Assembly (NCBI GenBank): GCA_024760905.1
Contig: CM045729.1
Coordinates: 5,268,663 to 5,332,662, forward strand
DNA: 64,000 bases
From: Plotosus lineatus
Taxonomy: Eukaryota > Chordata > Actinopteri > Siluriformes > Plotosidae
Reading direction: 5' to 3'
Shown in pieces: positions 46,541-57,941 of the stretch. Below the pieces are notes generated by a model, which saw only the letters and a list, made by a program, of their open reading frames with translations, searched no databases and was not told the DNA's origin. Position 1 is the first letter of the stretch; each line of letters starts with the position of its first letter. The translations under genes and the position numbers were made by a program.

Positions 46541-47328
46541 CCCCTGGAGCTCAGTAACGTAAAAACTGCCTGATAGAAGACTTTCTCTTGTAAATACTCA
46601 GTACTGTACGAATGTCTGGACCGAACACTGATGTATGTTCATGCAGTAAATGAAGCTGCACTGCCAGACCAAAGTTTACACATAACGAGGCACAGAAGAC
46701 GTTAAGCCCTGCTGTGGTCAACGTCTCGTGCTAAAATAGGACTGCAGATCGTTCTCCAGAAATTACACCTCCTTTTTTTTTTTTTTTTTTTTTTTTTTAA
46801 ACACAAGGCCGTCTTCACGGTTGAATTGAATTGGTAGAGTCTCCTTTACGATAGTAACCATGCCCATGGAGAGAGGTTGTTGCTCATCATGTCTAAATGT
46901 ACGAATGACGCAGAAGCTCAGCTGCTATTTCAGTGACAGGAAATTCAGCAGTGCGACTTTTTCTGTGCTGCTTGTGCATCAACGGTTCTTCATTTCCACA
47001 CTCAAGTTACTTCCTTTGTACTGTTAAATGCTCAGAAACGAAAGAAAAACCTCAAACTGTGTTTTCGTCTCATCCTGTCATGTACAACTTTGCCTTAAAT
47101 GTGTTCAGAGACTTTGCTGTTTCTGGGGAGCGTTTGAAGCTAGTTTGATTAGCTCGCTTTGCTAACATATGCAAAAATAAATAAATAAATAAATAATAAT
47201 AATAGCTCGTCCAAAGACTAGTTCATAAAGAATTTTCCCTGTTTGATTAGAGTCATTTAATTTCAGTAGGTTTAGCATTGCGAGGAATTTATAGCTACTA
47301 TTGTTTCTTATTGTAACTTATTAATAAA
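46541..47328 (+). other. mfsd6: Probable 3' untranslated region of long mfsd6 transcript
   Basis: Non-repetitive apart from poly-T at 46771-46798. Poly(A) signals AATAAA occur from 47176 (several overlapping) and at 47323-47328. Confidence 0.5.
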
Positions 47329-47345
47329 CTGGACAGACCACACCC

Positions 47346-47361
47346 AAAAATATCACACACA

Positions 47362-47392
<31 letters not shown>

Positions 47393-47669
47393 GCCCTCAA
47401 GAGACCAACTACAAGCTCATCAGGTAATAAAACAAAACACAAAACAAACACGGAGGACAACATGCTGGTATAAAAAAAAAATAATAAAAATACATAGTAT
47501 GGTGAATGGAAAATGTTTATTTATCAGTGTTCTCACTAAAAATAAAAAGAAATTTAAAAATTAAAAAAGATCAAATTGTCTCGACTTTCTGGCTCTAAAG
47601 CTAAAGTGAAGAACACAATTGAATCATCAGCATAATATTCATTAGATCTACATTTAAGTTGTATCAGAT
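47346..47669. other. (CA)n-containing intergenic sequence
   Basis: An imperfect (CA)n lies at 47354-47392. Nothing else is recognised. Confidence 0.5.
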
Positions 47670-48013
47670 TTGGGAGGTAATGGTCTAGTGGATAGGGCGC
47701 AGGATCACTGATCCGAAGGTTGGGGGTTCGAGTCCCCACAGGGTTGTCACTGCCCCCCCCAGTGCAGCTAACTGTGTTATCAAAGGCGGGCCATGTCTGT
47801 CACTGTCTATGGTGAGAGGTTGATGTAAAAGAACCATTGCTGACTTTCGTAAAGAGGAGCTGCAAAGCCGTCAGCGTGTTTCTGTCCCGCGCTAAAAGGT
47901 TGTGTCAGGAAGGGCATCCGACGTAAAAAACTCTGCCAAATCAAATGTGCGAATCAGATGATTCGCTGTGGCGACTGTCAAGAACGGGAAAAGACTGAAA
48001 GAAAGAAAGAAAG
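47670..48013 (+). mobile_element. SINE family A
   Basis: The head (TGGTCTAGTGGATAGGGCGC, B-box GGTTCGAGTCC at about 47724) and body to GATGATTCGCTGTGGCGACT are followed by a (GAAA)n tail. A possible 12-bp duplication with one mismatch is TTTGGGAGGTAA (47669) and TTTGGGAAGTAA (48014). Confidence 0.85.
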
Positions 48014-48039
48014 GTTTGGGAAGTAAGGTAAGGTAAAGT

Positions 48040-48270
48040 CTATTGGGTTTTTACACCCGAGCCGAGTGGCTCATCAGGCCGGTGCTTATCCCCAGTTTCT
48101 GTAGCGTGAAGCAACCAGGAGTTCAACTCCTCTTGGATGGGACGCTACGAGGATCTCAGTCTAATTCGGTAGCTAATACTTGCCAATACTGCTAAGAGAG
48201 TTTGTATTACCCATCAGTCTGTTCACCTCAGCGCTCCAGCTATTCATCCTAGAGAAAGAAGAAAATCTGC
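48040..48270. repeat. Possible unclassified dispersed repeat
   Basis: CAGGCCGGTGCTTATCCCCA and GGATGGGACGCTACGAG recall a known fish repeat, but no second copy lies in this window. Confidence 0.35.
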
Positions 48271-48539
48271 AAAAGCAGCCAAAGGAGTTCAGTGTGAAGG
48301 AGAAAGATGTTTTTTGTGACACTGTGACCTACGCATGACTGCAGTTACACATAAACTAATAATAATAATAATAATAATAATAATATAACCGTTGCTTCTG
48401 ACAATGTTTAACTTTGTAAAGAGTAAAGTTTGATTGATGTAATAAATCTCAGCTGTGAGTACAAGTTTAACATAAATAGCGGGACTCTCAGATAAGGTGA
48501 GAAGCTCAGCCATCCATTCATGACTAAGTTCACTAACTA

Positions 48540-50092
48540 CTTGTCCTTCTCAAAAAAATAGCATATTGTGATAAAGTTAATTATTTTCTGTAATGTATTG
48601 ATAAAAATTAAACTTTCATATATTTTAGATTCATTACACACAAACTGAAATATTTCAGGTCTTTTATTGTTTTAATTCTGATGATTTTGGCAAACAGCTC
48701 ATGAAAACCCAAAATTCCTATCTCACAAAATGAGCATATGATGTTCAGGTAGTGTAAACGAGCTATTAACCTAATCATCTGAATCAACCAATTAACTCTA
48801 AACACCTGCAAAAGATTCCTGAGGCTTTTAAAAACTCCCAGCCTGGTTCATTACTCAAAACCACAATCATGGGTAAGACCGCCGACCTGACTGCTGTCCA
48901 GAAGACCATCATTGACACCCTCAAGCAAGAGGGTAAGACACAGAAAGAAATCTCTGAGCGAATAGGCTGTTCCCAGAGTGCTCGATCAAGCCACCTCAGT
49001 GGGACGTCTGTGGGAAGGAAAAAGTGTGGCAGAAAACGCTGCACAACCAGAAGAGGTGACCGGACCCTGAGGAAGATTGTGGAAAAGGGCCGATTCCGGA
49101 CCTTGGGGGACCTGTGGAAGCAGTGGACTGGGCTACAGGTGCCGCATTCCCCAGGTCAAGCCAGTTTTGAAGCAGAAACAGCGGCAGAAGCGGCTGACCT
49201 GGGCTACAGAGAAGCAGCACTGGACTGTTGCTCAGTGGTCCAAACTACTTTTTTCGGATGAAAGCAAATTTTGCATGTCATTCGGAAATCAAGGTGCCAG
49301 AGTCTGGAGGAAGACTGGGGACAAGGAAATACCAAAATGCCTGAAGTCCAGTGTCAAGTACCCACAGTCAGTGATGGTCTGGGGTGCCATGTCAGCTGCT
49401 GGTGTTGGTCCACTGTGTTTTATCAAGGGCGGGGTCAATGCAGCTAGCTATCAGGAGATTTTGGAGCACTTCATGCTTCCATCTGCTGAAAAGCTTTATG
49501 GAGATGAAGATTTCATTTTTCAGCACGACCTGGCACCTGCTCACAGTGCCAAAACCACTGCTAAATGGTTTACTGACCATGGTATTACTGGGCTCAATTG
49601 GCCTGCCGACTCTCCTGACCTGAAGCCCATAGAGAATCTGTGGGATATTGTGAAGAGAAAGTTGAGAGACACCAGACCCAACACTGTGGATGAGCTTAAG
49701 GCCACTATCGAAGCATCCTGGGCCTCCGTAACACCTCAGCAGTGCCACAGGCTGATTGCCTCCATGCCACGCCCGCATTGAAGCAGTCATTTCTGCAAAA
49801 GGATTCCCGACCAAGTATTGGGTACATAATTATTTAACGGTTGACTTTTTTTTTTTGTATTAAAAACACTTTTTTTATTGGACGGACGAAATATGCTAAT
49901 TTTTTGAGATAGGGATTTTGGTGTTTCTTTACTCTTTTGCCAAAATTATCAATATTAAAACAATAAAACAACTGAAATATTTCAGTTGGTGTGCAATGAA
50001 TCTAAAATGTATGAAAGTTTAATTTTTATCGGTACATTACAGAAAATAATGAACTTCATCACAATATGCTAATTTTTTGAGAAGGACTAGTG
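48540..50092 (+). mobile_element. Tc1 transposon (subfamily 2), full-length but defective
   Basis: TA-flanked (48538-48539, 50093-50094). The inverted termini (GTCCTTCTCAAAAAAATAGC and TGCTAATTTTTTGAGAAGGA) are long, with inner repeats of the same phrase near 48720 and 49895. It contains a frameshifted transposase. It lies between mfsd6 and nemp2. Confidence 0.92.
48869..49781 (+). pseudogene. Tc1 transposase, subfamily 2, internal deletion
   Basis: It starts MGKTADLTAVQKTIIDTLKQ with an HTH domain (KTQKEISERIGCSQSARSSH). About 50 bp are missing at 49133 (KQWT|GLQV) compared with the 60062 copy, shifting frame. The rest reads GYRCRIPQVKP, LLFSDESKFCMSFGNQGARV (first Asp), SVMVWGAMSAAG, FQHDLAPAHSAKTTAKWF (second Asp) and DSPDLKPIENLWD (Glu, 34 residues later, DD34E). 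An extra C in the final codons (CCACGCCCGCATTGA) ends the frame at MPRPH*, before the usual C-terminus. The catalytic triad is intact but the protein is split. Confidence 0.92.
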
Positions 50093-50124
50093 TATAATTA
50101 GTGAAAGCTAAGTAAAACATTAAC

Positions 50125-52950
50125 GATCCTTCTGCCCGGTAGTTTCAACTTCAGCATATGACTACCAATATACTCCCTATCCCTCTTCTGTACATGTCCA
50201 AACCATCTCAATCTAGCCTCTCTGACATTGTTTCCAAAACCTTTTACATGTGCTGTCCCTCTGATGTACTCATTCCTGATCCTATCCATCCTCGTTCCTC
50301 CCAAAGAGAACCTCAACATTTTCATCTCTGCTACCTCCAGCTCTGCCTCCTGTCTTTTCCTCAGTGCCACTGTTTCTAAACCATACAACATCGCTGGCCT
50401 CATCACCTTCTTGTCGATACCCTCCTATCACACTGGACACTTTTTTCTCCAACCATTCCAACCTGCCTGCACGCGCTTCTTCACCTCTTTTCCACACTCT
50501 CCATTGCTCTGGATTGTTGAGCCTAAGTACTTAAAATTCTCCACCTTCTCTCTGCTCCCTGTATCCTCACCGTTCCTCTTGGGTCCTTGTCGTTCACACA
50601 CATGTATTCTATCTTACTGAGGCTAACCTTCATTCCCCTCCTTTCCAGGGCATACCTCCACCTCTCTAGATATTCCTCCACTTGTTTTCTGCTCTCATTA
50701 CCAATCACAATGTCATCTACAAACATCATAGTCCATGGAGATTCTTGTCTAATCTCGTCTGTCAGCCTGTCCATCACCATAGCAAACAAGAAGGGGCTCA
50801 GAGCTGACCCTTGATGTAGTCCCACCTCCACCTTGAACTCTTCTGTCACGCCGACATCACACCTCACCACTGTCTTACATCGCTTATACATGTCCTGCAC
50901 CACTCTAACATACTTCTCTGCCACTCCAGACATCCTCATGCAATAACACAGTTCCTTTCTCAGCACCCTGTATTATGTTTTCTCCAGATTCACAAAGACA
51001 CAATGCAGCTCCCGCTGACCACCTCTGTACTTCTCTATTAACATCCTCAAAGCAAACACTGCCATTAGTCTAGCTTCCACTATTCTTTCCTATAACTTCA
51101 TCGTATGGCTCATCAACTTTATCCCTTTGCAGTTGCCAAAACTCTGAAAGTCTCTCTTGTTCTTAAAAATGGGTACTATCACACTTCTCCTCCATTACTC
51201 TGGCATCCTCTCACTCTCAAAGACCTTGCTGAATGTCCTTGTCAAAAAGTCTACTGCTACCTTTCTATACTTCTATACCTCCACCGGTATGTCATCACGA
51301 CAAACTTCCTTTCCATAGTTCATCCTCTTCAATGCCCTCCTCATTTCACCCTTACTAATCTTTGCTACTTCATGGTCCTCAACGGTCACCTCTTCTACTC
51401 TTTTCTCTCTCTCATTTTCCTCATTCATCAGCTCTTCAAAAAACTCTTCATCTCCCCATGTTCTGTCATCAGTCAATACATTTCCCTCTCTGTCCTTAAT
51501 CACTCTAACTCACTGCATGTCCTTCCCATCTCTTATTTCTCTGCTGTGCCAACCTGTATAAATCATTTTCTCCCTCCTTACTGTCCAACCTCCTATACAA
51601 GTCATCATACACCCTCTGTTTGGCCTTTGACACCGCTACCTTCGCCTTACGCTGTGTCTCCCTGTACTCCTGTTTACTCTCTTCAGGCCTCTCAATGTCC
51701 CACTTCTTCTTAATTAATCTCTTCCTTTGTACACATTCCTGCACTTCCTCATTCTACCACCAAGTCCCCTTATCTACTGTCCTTCCGAAGGACACACCAA
51801 GAACTCTCCTACCTGTCTCCCTGATCACATTAGCTGTAGTTGTCCAGTCATCTGGAAGCACTTCCTGACCACCCAACGTCTGTTTCAACTCCTCCTTGAA
51901 GACAACAGAATATTCTTCCTTTATCAGCTTCCACCACTTTGTCTTCTGTTCTGCCTTTGCATTCTTCACCTTCCACACCATCAGTGTCATCCTGCACACC
52001 ACCATCCTATGCTGTTTGGCAACACTCTCACTCACAGTCACTGACTTCCTTCAAATTACATCGCCTACACAAGATGTAGTTTCCCTGTGTGCTCTGACCT
52101 CCGCTTTTATAAGTCACCCTATGCTCCTCTCTCTTCTGGAAATTATTCACCACAGCCATTTCCATCCTTTTTGCAAAATCTATCAACATCTGTCCTTCTG
52201 CATTCCTGTCCTGGATACCAAACTTGCCCATCACTTCCTTGTCCCCTCTGTTGCCTGCACCAACATGTCCATTGAAGTCTGCACCGGTGACCACTCTTTC
52301 ACCTCTGGGGTTACTCTGCATCACTTCATCTAACTCACTCCAGAATTGCTCCTTCTCCTCTAGCACACATCCTGCCTGTGGGGAATAAGCACTAACATTG
52401 AATATCACTCTGTCTGACACTCTTTTCACTTCTAGAACATTCCTGACAAACTCCTCCTTCAAGATGACTCCTACTCCATTTCTCTTCCCATCCACACCAT
52501 GATAACAGTTTAAACCCTGCTCCTAAGCTTCTAGCCTTGCTACCTTTCTACCTGGTCTCCTGAACACACAGTATGTCCACCTTCCTCCTCTGCATCATGT
52601 CAGCCAGCTACCTTTTTCTGTCACAGTTCCAACATTCAAAGTCCCTACTCTCAGTCCTAGACTCAAGCCTTCCCTCTTCTCTCTTCGCCTACAGACACGC
52701 CTCCCACCTCTCCTTCTTTGACCAACAGCAGTCCAATTTCCAACAGCACCCTGTTGGTCAACAGCACTGATGGCGGTCGTTGTTAACCCGGGCCTTGACC
52801 GATCCGGTTTGGAAATCATATTGATGATTTGCGTAGATGATTTGGCACAGGTTTTATGTGGGGTGCCCTTCCTGACAACCCTCTGCATTTATCCAAGCTT
52901 CGGACCAGTGTCAGAAAGAACACTGGCTTGTGCCAATTCGTGGTTAAATA
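50125..52950 (-). mobile_element. RTE LINE copy E, most complete but degraded
   Basis: On the - strand it includes the 5' leader (52950-52740, with AACAACGACCGCCATCAGTG). The endonuclease begins LRVGTLNVGTVTEKG (52640). Then come DGKRNGVGVILKEEF, FNVSAYSPQAGCVLEEKE, ADFNGHVGAGNRGDKE and VTYKSGGQSTQGNYI (52490-52060). The linker has QRKRLIKKKWDIERPEE and KQRVYDDLYRRLDSKEG. Reverse transcriptase retains VEVGLHQGSALSPFLFAMVM and FVDDIVIGNES (catalytic box FADD changed to FVDD, about 50720). The C-terminus ends RGTAHVKGFGNNVREARLRW, LKLPGRR near 50125, so the last ~50 codons and tail are missing. Many frameshifts and stops. It separates mfsd6 and nemp2. Confidence 0.9.
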
Positions 52951-53110
52951 GAGAAATTAAATATTGGGAAACTAGTTACTTTTAGTAAAAGATATTAAGA
53001 TAGTAAAATTCCGATTTGGTAGCTAATGATGATGGTAAGACAGTGAGAGGTTCATGTTTGGGTCGGAGATGTGTATTAAGTAACAATCGAACAACTGATA
53101 CCTACAGCTT
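52951..53110. other. Intergenic sequence, nothing recognised
   Basis: Short AT-rich stretch. Confidence 0.5.
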
Positions 53111-53124
53111 TAAGTTATATATAT

Positions 53125-53320
53125 CGACAGGTAGTCCAGTTTCATCCCACAGTTCAATCACAATTTTTTCTCCAAATTCGAATGGTTGTGTGTGTGTGTG
53201 TTGCCTTGAAATGGGCTGATGAACTGTTCAAAGTGTACCTTAGCTTCTCCATCAATAGGCTGAAATAGGCCCCAGCCTGCCTGTGTCCCTAAGAAGAATA
53301 AATGGTTTAACAAAAACAAA
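53125..53320 (+). mobile_element. SINE family B fragment
   Basis: TAGTCCAGTTTCATCCCACA, GAAATGGGCTGATGAACTGT and ATAGGCTGAAATAGGCCCCA, tail AATAAATGG. Diverged. Confidence 0.65.
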
Positions 53321-53529
53321 GGTGTTAATATAACCTTGTGCAACTTTCAGGGCTGCTGCTTATGTAAAGAAAAAATAATAAACAGAAATTAGAATCCAGC
53401 TTTTAGAATTAAAAGAACAGAAACTCTCAAATACAGTGCGTTTGTGAGTTGAAGAAAATGAAAGAAAACATGCACATCTTGAATCTCTTTTACCTGTAAT
53501 ACAGGTGTAATAATATCATTGTCCAGGGC

Positions 53530-53903
53530 GTACAGGTTTATCTTTTTTATTAAATAAGGCATAAAACCGGACAAGTACGATGTTATAAAATAAATCTAAT
53601 GATAAAAGTTTTAAAAGATATTAGACATAATGACACAGCAGGAAATCTGACAGACATCGAATCCAAAACAAGTCCAGCTTATTGTGTGTAATTATAAAAC
53701 CCGAACACTAGAGGGCAGTGTTTCCCTGAACTGTGATTGAGGCCCTCAGGTGTCCGCTGTGCTGTTGTTATTTACATCTCGTACAAAGTTAAAAATGTCC
53801 AATAAAAAAGTTTTCCAGTTGAAGTGATTTACAGACAAAAACAAAGAAATGCATTTTGTTTCTGCTTTCACATGATGTCATGTGAGAATCAGCAGTCGGG
53901 GGA
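53530..53903 (-). other. nemp2: Probable nemp2 3' untranslated region
   Basis: Lies directly after the nemp2 stop on the - strand. A TTTATT at 53546-53551 gives an AATAAA signal in the transcript. Confidence 0.4.
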
Positions 53904-54246
53904 TCAGAAGGGCTCTTCGTCATCGGTGAGCGGGCGTTCGGGCACTGGGGTGTAAGGTGTCTGGGGGTAGGGGCAGATGGCAGGTGTGTAGGTGGGAGGA
54001 GAAGGCAGGGCGGGAAGAGAGGGAAGAGGGGGAAGGGCAGGAAGAGCAGAAAAGGGGCCCGGGCCCAGAGACGGGCGCGGGTACGTGATGGTCTCTTCGT
54101 CACTGAAGTCCTCTGACGTAGCCGTGATGTGTGTGGAGTCTAGGAGTGAGTTTTCGTTGTACTCGGCTCCGGAAGCGTAGCGTTGCTGGTGGCTCTGCTG
54201 CTCTGATGGCGTGACATGGACGCCGCTACGCAGGAACTCGGCAAAC
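53904..54246 (-). CDS. nemp2: nemp2 last coding exon
   Basis: On the - strand the acceptor CGGTCACACACAG precedes 54246. The first base completes an Arg codon, then FAEFLRSGVHVTPSEQQSHQ continues to an acidic stretch (TSEDFSDEETITYPRP) and a proline/leucine-rich repeat region (ALPALPPLPSLPALPSPP). It ends PERPLTDDEEPF with TGA at 53906-53904. RFAEFxxxGxHxxPxE is the conserved C-terminal nucleoplasmic motif of NEMP proteins. Length after the splice is 113 residues. NEMP proteins sit in the inner nuclear membrane and support nuclear-envelope stiffness and germ-cell development. The Pro-rich tail looks lineage-specific. Confidence 0.92.
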
Positions 54247-54341
54247 CTGTGTGTGACCGGACCAGACGCGGTCTGACGTTACGTAACAGGCAGATCAAAA
54301 TGCAGACGCTGACAGTGCTATGGAATTTAAAAGTGCTGTAC

Positions 54342-54542
54342 CTTTGGGGAGTGCGGAGGCGCAGCACTGTGTCCCAGGCATTAAATCCGGGGTTGGTGCA
54401 GTACCTCCTCAACTCCTCCAGAGAGGCGTGAGTGTGTCTCTCAGCCTGCTCCCGATACTCCTCCTCCGTCAGCAGTCTGGACCTTGAAGATCTCCTCCAA
54501 TGGAACAGACCCAGGAACAAAGACAGCAACCAACATGTTTGT
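54342..54542 (-). CDS. nemp2: nemp2 penultimate coding exon
   Basis: The acceptor TTTTTCATTCCAG precedes 54542. The first base completes the Arg codon opened by the upstream exon (tgg-ag|a). The exon reads QTCWLLSLFLGLFHWRRSSR, SRLLTEEEYREQAERHTHAS and LEELRRYCTNPGFNAWDTVL, ending RLRTPQ-R before donor AG|GTACAG. The LTEEEYREQ ... LEELRxYC ... W block is diagnostic of the NEMP (TMEM194) family, where it forms the conserved domain following the last membrane helix. Exon length is 201 bp; phases match both neighbours. Confidence 0.95.
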
Positions 54543-54614
54543 CTGGAATGAAAAAAAAGGGGGGGGTCATCCAGATTAATCTGCCAGGACTTGCAATACA
54601 TCAATACATATGTG

Positions 54615-54751
54615 AGGGTGTGTGTGTGTGTGTGTGTGTGTGTGCATGTGTGTGGGAGGAGTGGCTAAGTGGGTGAGAGAGTGGGTGGGTGAGTGTGTGA
54701 GAGGGTGTGTCTAAGGGGGTATGTGAGTGGGTGAGTGAGTGGGTGAGTTGT

Positions 54752-54825
<74 letters not shown>

Positions 54826-54830
54826 GAGTA
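54615..54830. repeat. GT-rich microsatellite cluster in nemp2 intron
   Basis: (GT)n at 54617-54653, imperfect GTGAGTGG repeats to 54750, and (GT)n with a (GA)n break at 54751-54822. Confidence 0.9.
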
Positions 54831-54841
54831 TATGTGAGCAC

Positions 54842-55067
54842 CTCCACAGAATCAGAGCGAGAGCAAACAGCACAGGCACAATCTTTAATCCCAGCAACAC
54901 CACCAGCAGTATCCAGGACACGGGTGCGTACGTGATGCCGTGACACGCTACCACCACGCCTACGGCCTGCAGCGCCCACGTCATCATATTCAGAGTGCGT
55001 CTATTAGTGACGGCGCCGAGACGATAACATACCACCAAACTCACCAAACCAGACACTAGCACATAAC
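54842..55067 (-). CDS. nemp2: nemp2 internal exon encoding membrane helices
   Basis: The acceptor CCTCTTTCCCACAG precedes 55067. The exon opens in mid-codon (GT of an NGT codon), then reads YVLVSGLVSLVVCYRLGAVT, NRRTLNMMTWALQAVGVVVA, CHGITYAPVSWILLVVLLGL and KIVPVLFALALILW. It ends AG before donor GTGCTC. Three hydrophobic helices are visible. The CYRxG-NxRTLNxxTW-LQ pattern is characteristic of NEMP proteins. 226 bp. The N-terminal exons (signal peptide and lumenal domain) are not visible to the right within the window; the next 9 kb is transposons. Confidence 0.94.
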
Positions 55068-55096
55068 CTGTGGGAAAGAGGGGTGGATATAACAAA

Positions 55097-55098
<2 letters not shown>

Positions 55099-55146
<48 letters not shown>
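55099..55146. repeat. (CA)n microsatellite
   Basis: About 22 CA units next to the nemp2 acceptor region. Confidence 0.95.
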
Positions 55147-55148
<2 letters not shown>

Positions 55149-55589
55149 GAGCTTTGAATCATCATGATGTCACAGAATGTGGGGAGGGGTTTATTTGATT
55201 GACAAACTATGAAGCAGGTTATATTTTGTGACTTTTACAGCAAAATTTTACAAAAAATTTTTCAATCGTGCCTTATCCTTAAATATTAGGCCAAATTTTC
55301 AAGGAAAAACAACTTCATGGCTTTCATATACAAAATGAAAATCAAAATACAAACCATATTTATCTCGCCATTAATGTTTGGCATCCTGTCTATAGATACT
55401 CACGAGAAATTAAAGAAGATAAACTGCACAATATTTACACTGAATCAGCTCTATATTCAAATCTGTTTTTTTTTATTAATAATTAGTCTTGTTATATTTA
55501 ATGATTTGTATTAAATAATATTAAGATGCAGTATAAATCCTAACACAAATTAACATACAGTATATATGTACAGCATCAGACACCTGGAT
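55147..55589. other. nemp2 intron, nothing recognised
   Basis: AT-rich, no exon found on the - strand. Confidence 0.5.
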
Positions 55590-57750
55590 CTACCTACGAA
55601 GAGTGCATTTATACATCAGCACTAGCTATCTTTGGAAAGAAGACCTCCCGGAGCTCTGACTGGTTCGATGCAAATTCCGCAGAGATGACCCCCATCATAG
55701 AAGCAAAACGGACGGCCCTTGCTGAATATAAGGGTTCTCCAAGCAAAAAGACCCTTAAGACATTAAGAGCAGCTCGGAGCAAGGTCCAACAGACAGCAAG
55801 AAAATGTGCCAACGAGTATTGGCAAGAGCTCAGTTGCGACATCCAGACTGCAGCGAACACAGATAACATCAGAGGCATTTACGATGGCATCACGAAAGCA
55901 CTCGGACCAACTCCAAACAAAACAGCAGCCCTCAAATCCATCAGTGGGGAAGGGATCACTGACAAGGGGAAACACATGGAGCAATGGGTAGAGCACTACT
56001 CAGAGCTTTACTCCAGAGAGAACAGTATTGTTGACTCCTTTACTTATTACTGAGGAATTAGACGCCGACCCAACACTGGAAGAACTCAGCAAGGCTATTG
56101 ACAGCGTGGCCTGCGGAAAAGCCCCTGGAACAGATGGCATCCCTCCTGATCTCATCAAGCGCTGCAGTCTACCCTCCTGCAGCCACTACACGACACCCTT
56201 TGCCAGTGCTGGCGTGAAGGCAGCGTTCCTCAAGACATTAAAAATGCCAAAATCACCACCCTGTATAAGAACAAAAGGGACAGGAGTGACTGTAACAACT
56301 ACAGAGGCATCTCTCTTTTGAGCATTGTGGGCAAAGGGTACGCTCGTGTCTTGCTCACGCGACTCCAGCAACTGGCTGAAAGTGTCTATCCTGAATCCCA
56401 ATGCGGTTTCCGCACAGCACGCTCAACAGTGGACATGATTTTCCCCATTCGCCAACTCCAGGAGAAATGCAGGGAACAACAGAAACCCCTCTATATTGCT
56501 TTCATTGATCTAACCAAGGCATTTGACCTGGTTAGCCAGGATGGGCTTTTCAACATCCTCCTGAAGATCGGATGCCCCCCGAATTTGCAGAGTATGATTA
56601 GACAACATGATGACATGAAGGCAACCATTCAGTACGAGGGCAGCATGTCAGAACTTTTCATCATCAAGAGCAGTGTGCAGCAAGGCTGCGTCCTTGCCCC
56701 GGCACTCTTTGGCATCTTCTTCTCCCTCCTTCTTAAACATGCCTTTGGGACCTCGACCGAAGGAGTGTACATGCATACTAGATCAAGCTGTACAACAGCG
56801 CAAGACTCAGAGCAAAGACCAAGGTCCGCGAAACCACCATAAGAGACATGCTCTTTGCAGACGATGCAGCCGTCACTGTACACACAGAATATGACCTTCA
56901 GCAACTGATAAACCGATTCTCTCATGCTTGCCGTGACTTCGGGCTGACCATCAGTTTAAAAAAGACCAACGTGCTGAACGTGGATACACCACCTGTCATC
57001 ACCATTAACAACTACCAACTGGAAATGGTCCATGAGTTCATGTGGGATCCTCCATCACAGACAACCTGTCCCTTGATGGTAAGTTAATCGTATCGGCAAG
57101 GCTGTAACGACGCTGGAGAGATTAGCCACTCGTGTCTGGGAGAACCCCAAGCTGACTACCAAAACCAAGATGGCTGTCTATAATGCCTGCGTCGTCAGCA
57201 CCCTCCTATATGGGAGCAAGGCATGGACAACCTACAAAAAGCAAGAGCGGAAGCTAAATAGCCTCCGCCGTATCCTCGGCATCAGCTGGAGAGACAAGGT
57301 GCCCGACACCAAGGTCCTGGACTGCGCCGGTCTCCCCACCATGTACACACTACTCAGACAGTGCTGAATGCGCTGGATTGGCCACATGCTCCGCATGGAG
57401 GATGGCAGAATACCTAAGGACATCCTCTATGGAGAACTTGCCGTTGGCAAGCGACCCCGTGGCCGCCCACAGCTGATGTACAAGGACGTGGACAAACGAG
57501 ACATGAAAGCCTTGGAAATTGACCCTGAGAGCTGGGAAGCCCTCGCTGCAGACCGCAGCAGCTGGTGCTGCCTCCTCCAAAAGCAACTGAAGGAAGGTGA
57601 AGAGAAAATCACCAATGAAGCCATCGGAAAAAGAGCCAGGCGAAAAGAAAAAACAACTGACTCAGCCGCATCTATTCACATCTGCGCCTCATGTGGCAAA
57701 GACTGCCATTACCGCATCGGCCTCATAAGCCACAGGCGGCATTGGTAAGA
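55590..57750 (+). mobile_element. Unassigned LINE, copy 2, RT to C-terminal zinc finger
   Basis: It starts within the post-endonuclease linker (IFGKKTSRSSDWFD, ARKCANEYWQELS, WVEHYSELYSREN). RT motifs follow: CGKAPGTDGIPPDL, ESQCGFRTARSTVDMIFPIR, YIAFIDLTKAFDLVSQDGLF, VQQGCVLAPALFGIF and MLFADDAAVTVHTEYDLQQL (catalytic box intact at 56854). The C-terminus has VSTLLYGSKAWTTYKKQERK, MRWIGHMLRMEDGRIPKDIL, RPRGRPQLMYKDV and a Cys2-His2 finger CASCGKDCHYRIGLISHRRH before the stop at 57748. Frameshifts occur near 56030, 56160, 56310, 56790 and 57080, with one stop at 57364. It is 5'-truncated and the same family as 2532-4962. Confidence 0.9.
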
Positions 57751-57940
57751 GTGAAGTACTACGAACTGAGAGTTAAAGGGCACAGTTTCCATGGTCAATT
57801 ACTTTTGTTTTTTCCATGGTCAAAGCTTTATACCACTCAAACGCTATGCGTCTTCTCTGGCTCAGTGATAGAAAACGCTGGATGTCTCTTCTGAAGAAAT
57901 AAGACTTTCTCCTGAGAAACGACGGTTTTCTCTGAACTGT
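57751..57940. other. Probable LINE 3' flank, nothing recognised
   Basis: Short stretch with no motif. Confidence 0.4.
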
Positions 57941-57941
57941 T

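Noticed and set aside
46065..46562. Second overlapping 165-codon frame (Leu/Ser-rich) in the alternative mfsd6 exon
   Set aside because: Out of phase with the splice junction. It arises from the CCTCAnGT repeat in another frame.
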